From the NCBI GenBank assembly GCA_032622095.1, contig CP136064.1, positions 142,555,954 through 142,619,953 of the forward strand: 64,000 nt of DNA, read 5' to 3'. Shown here piece after piece: positions 1 to 14,759 of this stretch. Under the pieces are notes generated by a model. It did not search any database and had not been told where the DNA came from. It saw only the letters and a program-made list of their open reading frames with translations. Origin of the DNA: Siphonodentalium dalli. Lineage: Eukaryota; Mollusca; Scaphopoda; Gadilida; Siphonodentaliidae. Each line of letters opens with the position of its first letter. The first letter of the stretch is position 1. The translations under genes and the position numbers were made by a program.

Positions 1-1852
1 TGCAAAGTTTGAGGGCCCGCAATTCTTTCAGTTTTCGATGGATTTTCCAAAAAATTTCAGTTTCTAGATCGGCTGATGTTCCAGATGTTATATTCCAAGT
101 TTCATCTGATTCCGAGAAGAATTAAAAATTGGTACCACGGACCACCCCTCCCCAGACCCACAATACTGAACCGACACTAGCAAAATTTGGCCCACCGCGT
201 GCCCTCTTCAGTCCGTACGTATTTTCGTATCAGATGACATCCTATGTTCGATATCTTCGGAGGAGATGTGTTATCAAGCGCATGGGCCCAAAATTGCAAA
301 GTTTGAGGGCCCGCAATTCTTTCAGTTTTCGATGGATTTTCGAAATTCTTTCACTTTCTAGATCGGCTGATGTTGCAGATGTTATATTCCAAGTTTTATC
401 TGATTCGGAGAAGAATTAAAAATTGGTACCACGGACCACCCCTCCCCATACCCACAATAATGAACAGACACTGGCAAAATTTGGCCCACCGCGTGCACTC
501 TTTCGTCCGCACACGTTGGCGTGTCAGATGGCATCCAAACTTCGACATCTTCGGAGGAGATGTGTTATCAAGCACATGGGCCCAAATTGCAAACTTTGAG
601 GGCCCGTAACTCTTGCATTTCTTCTCGGATTTCAAAAATCCTTTCCGATGTGGGTTTGTTTTCGTGCAGGGAATCCACATACTTAAATAGATGAATGTCG
701 ATCGAAACTTTTTTTTCTCGAAAATTTTGCCCCCACCCCAGCATCAAAATATATGACCGACCCTATCCAATTTTGTTTCTCGGACTAAACTGACAACGAT
801 CAACACGACTGTGAAAACTAAATGCAGTTATCTGGAATGCTACGAGAGTACAGCATAGTAAATCAAATAGAGGTTTGCCTATTTATGGGCGGTAACTCCT
901 CAGGGAAAGCGCGGACACAAGTTTTGATGCCCGTGGGCAGTAGGGCATATCGAGGTGTGCATACGGTCCAATTTTCGATGCTCTGCTCCTTATAATTTCC
1001 GAGATAATAAAATCACATTTTTTTATATAAAGGGAGATAACTCCGTGGGATAAACGCGGACAATATTCGTTATGAGCCAAAGGCATAAAACTCATTTACC
1101 CCAATATACTTACCAATCTTGAGTTTTCTAATCCTAATACTTTCAGATATTAGGGAGTTGAAAAATAGTATAGTATAATAATAATGAAAAATAATCGAAA
1201 AAGGACAATAACTCTGTTAAAAGATATTGTACCAACATGCGGATACCTTTATTTTTAGTAGACCTTGAATGCCTACAATCGCTAGAGATTTCACGTTCCT
1301 ACTGCCATTAGTTTCTGAGTATTTCCAAATAAACGGAAAACGGCACCAGTACAAAAACAATACACTTCCTTGGTTACACCATGGAAGTATAATAATAGGG
1401 AAAATCATGAGTGGAAAGAATCGCAGTTTAGGGACGGAAAAATGAAGTATGGTGAGTATATGTTGTTCTAACATGTGTAGGTTGATCTCAAGTGTTTGGA
1501 CGTGACCCCACCCCTGCCTCGAAATTGGGTGACGGGATTGGGAAAACATCAACCCTGGCACAAAATGCGAAGTTTGAGGGCTCGTAACTCCGTTAGTTTC
1601 CAACGGATTTTAAAATTATTTTCAGTTTTGCGATCTGCCGCTGACATAGATTGCATAATACAAATTTCATCTGATTCGGACCCGAATAACACTTTGGTTA
1701 TTGGAAAGCATATGGGCCCAAATTCAAAATTGGATGGCCAAAATCTCCGCCAATTTCACACGAATTTACGATTTGTTTTCAGCTTCGTGATCAACGTATA
1801 TGGTAGATGTTACATTCCAAGTTTCATCTGATTCGGAGAAGAATACAAAAAT

Positions 1853-4582
1853 GGTACCACGGACCACCCCTCCCCTGACCCACAATACTGAACCGACACT
1901 GGCAAAATTTGGCCCACCGCGTGCCCTCTTCAGTCCGTACGTATTTTCGTATCAGATGACATCCTATGTTCGATATCTTCGGAGGAGATGTGTTATCAAG
2001 AACATGGGCCCAAAATTGCAAAGTTTGAGGGCCCGCAATTCTTTCAGTTTTCGATGGATTTTCCAAAAAAAATCAGTTTCTAGATCGGCTGATGTTGCAG
2101 ATGTTATATTCCAAGTTTCATCTGATTCCGAGAAGAATTAAAAATTGGTACCACGGACCACCCCTCCCCAGACCCACAATACTGAACCGACACTAGCAAA
2201 ATTTGGCCCACCGCGTGCCCTCTTCAGTCCGTACGTATTTTCGTATCAGATGACATCCTATGTTCGATATCTTCGGAGGAGATGTGTTATCAAGAACATG
2301 GGCCCAAAATTGCAAAGTTTGAGGGCCCGCAATTCTGTCAGTTTTCGATGGATTTTCCAAAAAAATTCAGTTTCTAGATCGGCTGAAGTTGCAGATGTTA
2401 TATTCCAAGTTTCATCTGATTCCGAGAAGAATTAAAAATTGGTACCACGGACCACCCCCCCCCCCCCCAGACCCACAATACTGAACCGACACTAGCAAAA
2501 TTTGGCCCACCGCGTGCCCTCTTCAGTCCGTACGTATTTTCGTATCAGATGACATCCTATGTTCGATATCTTCGGAGGAGATGTGTTATCAAGCGCATGG
2601 GCCCAAAATTGCAAAGTTTGAGGGCCCGCAATTCTTTCAGTTTTCGATGGATTTTCGAAATTCTTTCACTTTCTAGATCGGCTGATGTTGCAGATGTTAT
2701 ATTCCAAGTTTTATCTGATTCGGAGAAGAATTAAAAATTGGTACCACGGACCACCCCTCCCCATACCCACAATAATGAACAGACACTGGCAAAATTTGCC
2801 CCACCGCGTGCACACTGCCATTAGTTTCTGAGTATTTCCAAATAAACGGAAAACGGCACCAGTACAAAAACAATACACTTCCTTGGTTACACCATGGAAG
2901 TATAATAATAGGGAAAATCATGAGTGGAAAGAATCGCAGTTTAGGGACGGAAAAATGAAGTATGGTGAGTATATGTTGTCCTAACATGTGTAGGTTGATC
3001 TCAAGTGTTTGGACGTGACCCCACCCCTGCCTCGAAATTGGGTGACGGGATTGGGAAAACATCAACCCTGGCACAAAATGCGAAGTTTGAGGGCTCGTAA
3101 CTCCGTTAGTTTCCAACGGATTTTAAAATTATTTTCAGTTTTGCGATCTGCCGCTGACATAGATTGCATAATACAAATTTCATCTGATTCGGACCCGAAT
3201 AACACTTTGGTTATTGGAAAGCATATGGGCCCAAATTCAAAATTGGATGGCCAAAATCTCCGCCAATTTCACACAAATTTACGATTTGTTTTCAGCTTCG
3301 TGATCAACGTATATGGTAGATGTTACATTCCAAGTTTCATCTGATTCGGAGAAGAATACAAAAATGGTACCACGGACCACCCCTCCCCTGACCCACAATA
3401 CTGAACCGACACTGGCAAAATTTGGCCCACCGCGTGCCCTCTTCAGTCCGTACGTATTTTCGTATCAGATGACATCCTATGTTCGATATCTTCGGAGGAG
3501 ATGTGTTATCAAGAACATGGGCCCAAAATTGCAAAGTTTGAGGGCCCGCAATTCTGTCAGTTTTCGATGGATTTTCCAAAAAAATTCAGTTTCTAGATCG
3601 GCTGAAGTTGCAGATGTTATATTCCAAGTTTCATCTGATTCCGAGAAGAATTAAAAATTGGTACCACGGACCACCCCCCCCCCCCAGACCCACAATACTG
3701 AACCGACACTAGCAAAATTTGGCCCACCGCGTGCCCTCTTCAGTCCGTACGTATTTTCGTATCAGATGACATCCTATGTTCGATATCTTCGGAGGAGATG
3801 TGTTATCAAGCGCATGGGCCCAAAATTGCAAAGTTTGAGGGCCCGCAATTCTTTCAGTTTTCGATGGATTTTCGAAATTCTTTCACTTTCTAGATCGGCT
3901 GATGTTGCAGATGTTATATTCCAAGTTTTATCTGATTCGGAGAAGAATTAAAAATTGGTACCACGGACCACCCCTCCCCATACCCACAATAATGAACAGA
4001 CACTGGCAAAATTTGCCCCACCGCGTGCACACTGCCATTAGTTTCTGAGTATTTCCAAATAAACGGAAAACGGCACCAGTACAAAAACAATACACTTCCT
4101 TGGTTACACCATGGAAGTATAATAATAGGGAAAATCATGAGTGGAAAGAATCGCAGTTTAGGGACGGAAAAATGAAGTATGGTGAGTATATGTTGTCCTA
4201 ACATGTGTAGGTTGATCTCAAGTGTTTGGACGTGACCCCACCCCTGCCTCGAAATTGGGTGACGGGATTGGGAAAACATCAACCCTGGCACAAAATGCGA
4301 AGTTTGAGGGCTCGTAACTCCGTTAGTTTCCAACGGATTTTAAAATTATTTTCAGTTTTGCGATCTGCCGCTGACATAGATTGCATAATACAAATTTCAT
4401 CTGATTCGGACCCGAATAACACTTTGGTTATTGGAAAGCATATGGGCCCAAATTCAAAATTGGATGGCCAAAATCTCCGCCAATTTCACACAAATTTACG
4501 ATTTGTTTTCAGCTTCGTGATCAACGTATATGGTAGATGTTACATTCCAAGTTTCATCTGATTCGGAGAAGAATACAAAAAT
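1853..4582. repeat. Two shortened array A copies (1513 and 1217 bp)
   Basis: Both copies (1853-3365 and 3366-4582) lack the same roughly 800 bp. GCGTGCAC at 2816 and at 4029 runs straight into ACTGCCATTAG, whereas the canonical copies have the long tail between them (compare 5247 with 6050). The junction is identical in both, so the deletion happened once and the deleted copy was then duplicated. The first copy also carries an extra 294-bp subunit. C-tracts in the subunits at about 2453, 3674 and 4891 are expanded compared with CCCCTCCCC elsewhere. Confidence 0.9.
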
Positions 4583-7500
4583 GGTACCACGGACCACCCC
4601 TCCCCTGACCCACAATACTGAACCGACACTGGCAAAATTTGGCCCACCGCGTGCCCTCTTCAGTCCGTACGTATTTTCGTATCAGATGACATCCTATGTT
4701 CGATATCTTCGGAGGAGATGTGTTATCAAGAACATGGGCCCAAAATTGCAAAGTTTGAGGGCCCGCAATTCTGTCAGTTTTCGATGGATTTTCCAAAAAA
4801 ATTCAGTTTCTAGATCGGCTGAAGTTGCAGATGTTATATTCCAAGTTTCATCTGATTCCGAGAAGAATTAAAAATTGGTACCACGGATCACCCCCCCCCC
4901 CCAGACCCACAATACTGAACCGACACTAGCAAAATTTGGCCCACCGCGTGCCCTCTTCAGTCCGTACGTATTTTCGTATCAGATGACATCCTATGTTCGA
5001 TATCTTCGGAGGAGATGTGTTATCAAGCGCATGGGCCCAAAATTGCAAAGTTTGAGGGCCCGCAATTCTTTCAGTTTTCGATGGATTTTCGAAATTCTTT
5101 CACTTTCTAGATCGGCTGATGTTGCAGATGTTATATTCCAAGTTTTATCTGATTCGGAGAAGAATTAAAAATTGGTACCACGGACCACCCCTCCCCATAC
5201 CCACAATAATGAACAGACACTGGCAAAATTTGCCCCACCGCGTGCACTCTTTCGTCCGCACACGTTGGCGTGTCAGATGGCATCCAAACTTCGACATCTT
5301 CGGAGGAGATGTGTTATCAAGCACATGGGCCCAAATTGCAAACTTTGAGGGCCCGTAACTCTTGCATTTCTTCTCGGATTTCAAAAATCCTTTCCGATGT
5401 GGGTTTGTTTTCGTGCAGGGAATCCACATACTTAAATAGATGAATGTCGATCGAAACTTTTTTTTCTCGAAAATTTTGCCCCCACCCCAGCATCAAAATA
5501 AATGTCCGACCCTATCCAATTTTGTTTCTCGGACTAAACTGACAACGATCAACACGACTGTGAAAACTAAATGCAGTTATCTGGAATGCTACGAGAGTAC
5601 AGCATAGTAAATCAAATAGAGGTTTGCCTATTTATGGGCGGTAACTCCTCAGGGAAAGCGCGGACACAAGTTTTGATGCCCGTGGGCAGTAGGGCATATC
5701 GAGGTGTGCATACGGTCCAATTTTCGATGCTCTGCTCCTTATAATTTCCGAGATAATAAAATCACATTTTTTTATATAAAGGGAGATAACTCCGTGGGAT
5801 AAACGCGGACAATATTCGTTATGAGCCAAAGGCATAAAACTCATTTACCCCAATATACTTACCAATCTTGAGTTTTCTAATCCTAATACTTTCAGATATT
5901 AGGGAGTTGAAAAATAGTATAGTATAATAATAATGAAAAATAATCGAAAAAGGACAATAACTCTGTTAAAAGATATTGTACCAACATGCGGATACCTTTA
6001 TTTTTAGTAGACCTTGAATGCCTACAATCGCTAGAGATTTCACGTTCCTACTGCCATTAGTTTCTGAGTATTTCCAAATAAACGGAAAACGGCACCAGTA
6101 CAAAAACAATACACTTCCTTGGTTACACCATGGAAGTATAATAATAGGGAAAATCATGAGTGGAAAGAATCGCAGTTTAGGGACGGAAAAATGAAGTATG
6201 GTGAGTATATGTTGTCCTAACATGTGTAGGTTGATCTCAAGTGTTTGGACGTGACCCCACCCCTGCCTCGAAATTGGGTGACGGGATTGGGAAAACATCA
6301 ACCCTGGCACAAAATGCGAAGTTTGAGGGCTCGTAACTCCGTTAGTTTCAAACGGATTTTAAAATTATTTTCAGTTTTGCGATCTGCCGCTGACATAGAT
6401 TGCATAATACAAATTTCATCTGATTCGGACCCGAATAACACTTTGGTTATTGGAAAGCATATGGGCCCAAATTCAAAATTGGATGGCCAAAATCTCCGCC
6501 AATTTCACACAAATTTACGATTTGTTTTCAGCTTCGTGATCAACGTATATGGTAGATGTTACATTCCAAGTTTCATCTGATTCGGAGAAGAATACAAAAA
6601 TGGTACCACGGACCACCCCTCCCCTGACCCACAATACTGAACCGACACTGGCAAAATTTGGCCCACCGCGTGCCCTCTTCAGTCCGTACGTATTTTCGTA
6701 TCAGATGACATCCTATGTTCGATATCTTCGGAGGAGATGTGTTATCAAGAACATGGGCCCAAAATTGCAAAGTTTGAGGGCCCGCAATTCTGTCAGTTTT
6801 CGATGGATTTTCCAAAAAAATTCAGTTTCTAGATCGGCTGAAGTTGCAGATGTTATATTCCAAGTTTCATCTGATTCCGAGAAGAATTAAAAATTGGTAC
6901 CACGGACCACCCCTCCCCAGACCCACAATACTGAACCGACACTAGCAAAATTTGGCCCACCGCGTGCCCTCTTCAGTCCGTACGTATTTTCGTATCAGTT
7001 GACATCCTATGTTCGATATCTTCGGAGGAGATGTGTTATCAAGCGCATGGGCCCAAAATTGCAAAGTTTGAGGGCCCGCAATTCTTTCAGTTTTCGATGG
7101 ATTTTCGAAATTCTTTCACTTTCTAGATCGGCTGATGTTGCAGATGTTATATTCCAAGTTTTATCTGATTCGGAGAAGAATTAAAAATTGGTACCACGGA
7201 CCACCCCTCCCCATACCCACAATAATGAACAGACACTGGCAAAATTTGCCCCACCGCGTGCACTCTTTCGTCCGCACACGTTGGCGTGTCAGATGGCATC
7301 CAAACTTCGACATCTTCGGAGGAGATGTGTTATCAAGCACATGGGCCCAAATTGCAAACTTTGAGGGCCCGTAACTCTTGCATTTCTTCTCGGATTTCAA
7401 AAATCCTTTCCGATGTGGGTTTGTTTTCGTGCAGGGAATCCACATACTTAAATAGATGAATGTCGATCGAAACTTTTTTTTCTCGAAAATTTTGCCCCCA

Positions 7501-10500
7501 CCCCAGCATCAAAATATATGTCCGACCCTATCCAATTTTGTTTCTCGGACTAAACTGACAACGATCAACACGACTGTGAAAACTAAATGCAGTTATCTGG
7601 AATGCTACGAGAGTACAGCATAGTAAATCAAATAGAGGTTTGCCTATTTATGGGCGGTAACTCCTCAGGGAAAGCGCGGACACAAGTTTTGATGCCCGTG
7701 GGCAGTAGGGCATATCGAGGTGTGCATACGGTCCAATTTTCGATGCTCTGCTCCTTATAATTTCCGAGATAATAAAATCACATTTTTTTATATAAAGGGA
7801 GATAACTCCGTGGGATAAACGCGGACAATATTCGTTATGAGCCAAAGGCATAAAACTCATTTACCCCAATATACTTACCAATCTTGAGTTTTCTAATCCT
7901 AATACTTTCAGATATTAGGGAGTTGAAAAATAGTATAGTATAATAATAATGAAAAATAATCGAAAAAGGACAATAACTCTGTTAAAAGATATTGTACCAA
8001 CATGCGGATACCTTTATTTATAGTAGACCTTGAATGCCTACAATCGCTAGAGATTTCACGTTCCTACTGCCATTAGTTTCTGAGTATTTCCAAATAAACG
8101 GAAAACGGCACCAGTACAAAAACAATACACTTCCTTGGTTACACCATGGAAGTATAATAATAGGGAAAATCATGAGTGGAAAGAATCGCAGTTTAGGGAC
8201 GGAAAAATGAAGTATGGTGAGTATATGTTGTCCTAACATGTGTAGGTTGATCTCAAGTGTTTGGACGTGACCCCACCCCTGCCTCGAAATTGGGTGACGG
8301 GATTGGGAAAACATCAACCCTGGCACAAAATGCGAAGTTTGAGGGCCCGTAACTCCGTTAGTTTCAAACGGATTTTAAAATTATTTTCAGTTTTGCGATC
8401 TGCCGCTGACATAGATTGCATAATACAAATTTCATCTGATTCGGACCCGAATAACACTTTGGTTATTGGAAAGCATATGGGCCCAAATTCAAAATTGGAT
8501 GGCCAAAATCTCCGCCAATTTCACACGAATTTACGATTTGTTTTCAGCTTCGTGATCAACGTATATGGTAGATGTTACATTCCAAGTTTCATCTGATTCG
8601 GAGAAGAATACAAAAATGGTACCACGGACCACCCCTCCCCTGACCCACAATACTGAACCGACACTGGCAAAATTTGGCCCACCGCGTGCCCTCTTCAGTC
8701 CGTACGTATTTTCGTATCAGATGACATCCTATGTTCGATATCTTCGGAGGAGATGTGTTATCAAGAACATGGGCCCAAAATTGCAAAGTTTGAGGGCCCG
8801 CAATTCTTTCAGTTTTCGATGGATTTTCCAAAAAAATTCAGTTTCTAGATCGGCTGATGTTGCAGATGTTATATTCCAAGTTTCATCTGATTCCGAGAAG
8901 AATTAAAAATTGGTACCACGGACCACCCCTCCCCAGACCCACAATACTGAACCGACACTAGCAAAATTTGGCCCACCGCGTGCCCTCTTCAGTCCGTACG
9001 TATTTTCGTATCAGATGACATCCTATGTTCGATATCTTCGGAGGAGATGTGTTATCAAGCGCATGGGCCCAAAATTGCAAAGTTTGAGGGCCCGCAATTC
9101 TTTCAGTTTTCGATGGATTTTCGAAATTCTTTCACTTTCTAGATCGGCTGATGTTGCAGATGTTATATTCCAAGTTTTATCTGATTCGGAGAAGAATTAA
9201 AAATTGGTACCACGGACCACCCCTCCCCATACCCACAATAATGAACAGACACTGGCAAAATTTGCCCCACCGCGTGCACTCTTTCGTCCGCACACGTTGG
9301 CGTGTCAGATGGCATCCAAACTTCGACATCTTCGGAGGAGATGTGTTATCAAGCACATGGGCCCAAATTGCAAACTTTGAGGGCCCGTAACTCTTGCATT
9401 TCTTCTCGGATTTCAAAAATCCTTTCCGATGTGGGTTTGTTTTCGTGCAGGGAATCCACATACTTAAATAGATGAATGTCGATCGAAACTTTTTTTTCTC
9501 GAAAATTTTGCCCCCACCCCAGCATCAAAATATATGTCCGACCCTATCCAATTTTGTTTCTCGGACTAAACTGACAACGATCAACACGACTGTGAAAACT
9601 AAATGCAGTTATCTGGAATGCTACGAGAGTACAGCATAGTAAATCAAATAGAGGTTTGCCTATTTATGGGCGGTAACTCCTCAGGGAAAGCGCGGACACA
9701 AGTTTTGATGCCCGTGGGCAGTAGGGCATATCGAGGTGTGCATACGGTCCAATTTTCGATGCTCTGCTCCTTATAATTTCCGAGATAATAAAATCACATT
9801 TTTTTATATAAAGGGAGATAACTCCGTGGGATAAACGCGGACAATATTCGTTATGAGCCAAAGGCATAAAACTCATTTACCCCAATATACTTACCAATCT
9901 TGAGTTTTCTAATCCTAATACTTTCAGATATTAGGGAGTTGAAAAATAGTATAGTATAATAATAATGAAAAATAATCGAAAAAGGACAATAACTCTGTTA
10001 AAAGATATTGTACCAACATGCGGATACCTTTATTTTTAGTAGACCTTGAATGCCTACAATCGCTAGAGATTTCACGTTCCTACTGCCATTAGTTTCTGAG
10101 TATTTCCAAATAAACGGAAAACGGCACCAGTACAAAAACAATACACTTCCTTGGTTACACCATGGAAGTATAATAATAGGGAAAATCATGAGTGGAAAGA
10201 ATCGCAGTTTAGGGACGGAAAAATGAAGTATGGTGAGTATATGTTGTCCTAACATGTGTAGGTTGATCTCAAGTGTTTGGACGTGACCCCACCCCTGCCT
10301 CGAAATTGGGTGACGGGATTGGGAAAACATCAACCCTGGCACAAAATGCGAAGTTTGAGGGCCCGTAACTCCGTTAGTTTCAAACGGATTTTAAAATTAT
10401 TTTCAGTTTTGCGATCTGCCGCTGACATAGATTGCATAATACAAATTTCATCTGATTCGGACCCGAATAACACTTTGGTTATTGGAAAGCATATGGGCCC

Positions 10501-10633
10501 AAATTCAAAATTGGATGGCCAAAATCTCCGCCAATTTCACACGAATTTACGATTTGTTTTCAGCTTCGTGATCAACGTATATGGTAGATGTTACATTCCA
10601 AGTTTCATCTGATTCGGAGAAGAATACAAAAAT
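4583..10633. repeat. Three canonical array A copies (2019, 2016, 2016 bp)
   Basis: Copies 4583-6601, 6602-8617 and 8618-10633 have the same order of parts and almost the same length, and give the reference structure for the array: two 294-bp subunits, a diverged third subunit, a long tail and the palindrome-bounded unit. Differences are scattered single bases (for example TGTCAGTTTTCG against TTTCAGTTTTCG). Confidence 0.92.
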
Positions 10634-13237
10634 GGTACAACGGACCACCCCTCCCCTGACCCACAATACTGAACCGACACTGGCAAAATTTGGCCCACCG
10701 CGTGCCCTCTTCAGTCCGTACGTATTTTCGTATCAGATGACATCCTATGTTCGATATCTTCGGAGGAGATGTGTTATCAAGCACATGGGCCCAAAATTGC
10801 AAAGTTTGAGGGCCCGCAATTCTTTCAGTTTTCGATGGATTTTCGAAAAAAATTCAGTTTCTAGATCGGCTGATGTTGCAGATGTTATATTCCAAGTTTC
10901 ATCTGATTCCGAGAAGAATTAAAAATTGGTACCACGGACCACCCCTCCCCAGACCCACAATACTGAACCGACACTAGCAAAATTTGGCCCACCGCGTGCC
11001 CTCTTCAGTCCGTACGTATTTTCGTATCAGATGACATCCTATGTTCGATATCTTCGGAGGAGATGTGTTATCAAGCGCATGGGCCCAAAATTGCAAAGTT
11101 TGAGGGCCCGCAATTCTTTCAGTTTTCGATGGATTTTCGAAATTCTTTCAGTTTCTAGATCGGCTGATGTTGCAGATGTTATATTCCAAGTTTCATCTGA
11201 TTCCGAGAACAATTAAAAATTGGTACCACGGACCACCCCTCCCCAGACCCACAATACTGAACCGACACTAGCAAAATTTGGCCCACCGCGTGCCCTCTTC
11301 AGTCCGTACGTAATATCGTATCAGATGACATCCTATGTTCGATATCTTCGGAGGAGATGTGTTATCAAGCACATGGGCCCAAAATTGCAAAGTTTGAGGG
11401 CCCGCAATTCTTTCAGTTTTCGATGGATTTTCCAAAAAAAATCAGTTTCTAGATCAGCTGATGTTGCAGATGTTATATTCCAAGTTTCATCTGATTCCGA
11501 GAAGAATTAAAAATTGGTACCACGGACCACCCCTCCCCAGACCCACAATACTGAACCGACACTAGCAAAATTTGGCCCACCGCGTGCCCTCTTCAGTCCG
11601 TACGTATTTTCGTATCAGATGACATCCTATGTTCGATATCTTCGGAGGAGATGTGTTATCAAGCGCATGGGCCCAAAATTGCAAAGTTTGAGGGCCCGCA
11701 ATTCTTTCAGTTTTCGATGGATTTTCGAAATTCTTTCAGTTTCTAGATCGGCTGATGTTGCAGATGTTATATTCCAAGTTTTATCTGATTCGGAGAAGAA
11801 TTAAAAATTGGTACCACGGACCACCCCTCCCCATACCCACAATAATGAACAGACACTGGCAAAATTTGGCCCACCGCGTGCACTCTTTCGTCCGCACACG
11901 TTGGCGTGTCAGATGGCATCCAAACTTCGACATCTTCGGAGGAGATGTGTTATCAAGCACATGGGCCCAAATTGCAAACTTTGAGGGCCCGTAACTCTTG
12001 CATTTCTTCTCGGATTTCAAAAATCCTTTCCGACGTGGGTTTGTTTTCCTGCAGGGAATCCACATACTTAAATAGATGAATGTCGATCGAAACTTTTTTT
12101 TCTCGAAAATTTTGCTCCCACCCCAGCATCAAAATATATGTCCGACCCTATCCAATTTTGTTTCTCGGACTAAACTGACAACGATCAACACGACTGTGAA
12201 AACTAAATGCAGTTATCTGGAATGCTACGAGAGTACAGCATAGTAAATCAAATAGAGGTTTGCCTATTTATGGGCGGTAACTCCTCAGGGAAAGCGCGGA
12301 CACAAGTTTTGATGCCCGTGGGCAGTAGGGCATATCGAGGTGTGCATACGGTCCAATTTTCGATGCTCTGCTCCTTATAATTTCCGAGATAATAAAATCA
12401 CATTTTTTTATATAAAGGGAGATAACTCCGTGGGATAAACGCGGACAATATTCGTTATGAGCCAAAGGCAAAAATCTCATTTACCCCAATATACTTACCA
12501 ATCTTGAGTTTTCTAATCCTAATACTTTCAGATATTAGGGAGTTGAAAAATAGTATAGTATAATAATAATGAAAAATAATCGAAAAAGGGCAATAACTCT
12601 GTTAAAAGATATTGTACCAACATGCGGATACCTTTATTTTTAGTAGACCTTGAATGCCTACAATCGCTAGAGATTTCACGTTCCTACTGCATTTAGTTCT
12701 GAGTATTTCCAAATAAACGGAAAACGGCACCAGTACAAAAACAATACACTTCCTTGGTTACACCATGGAAGTATAATAATAGGGAAAATCATGAGTGGAA
12801 AGAATCGCAGTTTAGGGACGGAAAAATGAAGTATGGTGAGTATATGTTGTCCTAACATGTGTAGGTTGATCTCAAGTGTTTGGATGTGACCCCACCCCTG
12901 CCTCGAAATTGGGTGACGGGATTGGGAAAACATCAACCCTGGCACAAAATGCGAAGTTTGAGGGCCCGTAACTCCGTTAGTTTCAAACGGATTTTAAAAT
13001 TATTTTCAGTTTTGCGATCTGCCGCTGACATAGATTGCATAATACAAATTTCATCTGATTCGGACCCGAATAACACTTTGGTTATTGGAAAGCATATGGG
13101 CCAAATTCAAAATTGGATGGCCAAAATCTCCGCCAATTTCACACGAATTTACGATTTTGTTTTCAGCTTCGTGATCAACGTATATGGTAGATGTTACATT
13201 CCAAGTTTCATCTGATTCGGAGAAGAATACAAAAATG
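10634..13237. repeat. Expanded array A copy (2604 bp)
   Basis: This copy is 588 bp longer than canonical, exactly two more 294-bp subunits (the subunit mark falls at 10928, 11222 and 11516). The downstream tail carries changes also found in the next copy (for example TTTTCCTGCAGGG at 12046 and 14060), so these two copies are closest relatives. Confidence 0.9.
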
Positions 13238-14757
13238 GTACAACGGACCACCCTCCCCTGACCCACAATACTGAACCGACACTGGCAAAATTTGGCCCAC
13301 CGCGTGCCCTCTTCAGTCCGTACGTATTTTCGTATCAGATGACATCCTATGTTCGATATCTTCGGAGGAGATGTGTTATCAAGCACATGGGCCCAAAATT
13401 GCAAAGTTTGAGGGCCCGCAATTCTTTCAGTTTTCGATGGATTTTCCAAAAAATTTCAGTTTCTAGATCGGCTGATGTTGCAGATGTTATATTCCAAGTT
13501 TCATCTGATTCCGAGAAGAATTAAAAATTGGTACCACGGACCACCCCTCCCCAGACCCACAATACTGAACCGACACTAGCAAAATTTGGCCCACCGCGTG
13601 CCCTCTTCAGTCCGTACGTATTTTCGTATCAGATGACATCCTATGTTCGATATCTTCGGAGGAGATGTGTTATCAAGCGCATGGGCCCAAAATTGCAAAG
13701 TTTGAGGGTCCGAAATTCTTTCAGTTTTCGATGGATTTTCGAAATTCTTTCACTTTCTAGATCGGCTGATGTTGCAGATGTTATATTCCAAGTTTTATCT
13801 GATTCGGAGAAGAATTAAAAATTGGTACCACGGACCACCCCTCCCCATACCCACAATAATGAACAGACACTGGCAAAATTTGGCCCACCGCGTGCACTCT
13901 TTCGTCCGCACACGTTGGCGTGTCAGATGGCATCCAAACTTCGACATCTTTGGAGGAGATGTGTTATCAAGCACATGGGCCCAAATTGCAAACTTTGAGG
14001 GCCCGTAACTCTTGCATTTCTTCTCGGATTTCAAAAATCCTTTCCGACGTGGGTTTGTTTTCCTGCAGGGAATCCACATACTTAAATAGATGAATGTCGA
14101 TCGAAACTTTTTTTTCTCGAAAATTTTGCTCCCACCCCAGCATCAAAATATATGTCCGACCCTATCCAATTTTGTTTCTCGGACTAAACTGACAACGATC
14201 AACACGACTGTGAAAACTAAATGCAGTTATCTGGAATGCTACGAGAGTACAGCATAGTAAATCAAATAGAGGTTTGCCTATTTATGGGCGGTAACTCCTC
14301 AGGGAAAGCGCGGACACAAGTTTTGATGCCCGTGGGCAGTAGGGCATATCGAGGTGTGCATACGGTCCAATTTTCGATGCTCTGCTCCTTATAATTTCCG
14401 AGATAATAAAATCACATTTTTTTATATAAAGGGAGATAACTCCGTGGGATAAACGCGGACAATATTCGTTATGAGCCAAAGGCAAAAATCTCATTTACCC
14501 CAATATACTTACCAATCTTGAGTTTTCTAATCCTAATACTTTCAGATATTAGGGAGTTGAAAAATAGTATAGTATAATAATAATGAAAAATAATCGAAAA
14601 AGGGCAATAACTATGTTAAAAGATATTGTACCAACATGCGGATACCTTTATTTTTAGTAGACCTTGAATGCCTACAATCGCTAGAGATTTCACGTTCCTA
14701 CTGCCATTAGTTTCTGAGTATTTCCAAATAAACCGAAAACGGCACCAGTACAAAAAC
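13238..14757. repeat. Last array A copy, passing into a palindrome-bounded unit
   Basis: It has the subunits and tail of array A and ends at the palindrome at 14760-14790, after which homologous sequence continues only in diverged form. Confidence 0.85.
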
Positions 14758-14759
14758 AA

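Larger units (their letters stand above)
1..14757. repeat. Array A: higher-order tandem satellite array (canonical period 2016 bp)
   Basis: The stretch is one head-to-tail array. Taking GGTACCACGG of the first 294-bp subunit as the phase mark, copies start at 1853, 3366, 4583, 6602, 8618, 10634 and 13238; positions 1-1852 are the tail of another copy. A canonical copy holds two or more 294-bp subunits, a third subunit that diverges, a tail containing CGAAAATTTTGCCCCCACC, an (AAT)n tract, and a palindrome-bounded unit with CTTCCTTGGTTACACCATGG. Copies differ by few substitutions, by whole-subunit gains and by one large deletion, as expected from unequal exchange. The open frames in it repeat because 294 is a multiple of three; I see no gene. 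Confidence 0.95.

Noticed and set aside
129-14494. Many repeated open frames of 60-140 codons on both strands in array A
   Set aside because: They recur because the 294-bp subunit is divisible by three and the array copies are alike. Each ends at the same stop, substitutions do not favour silent sites, and the proteins resemble nothing I know.
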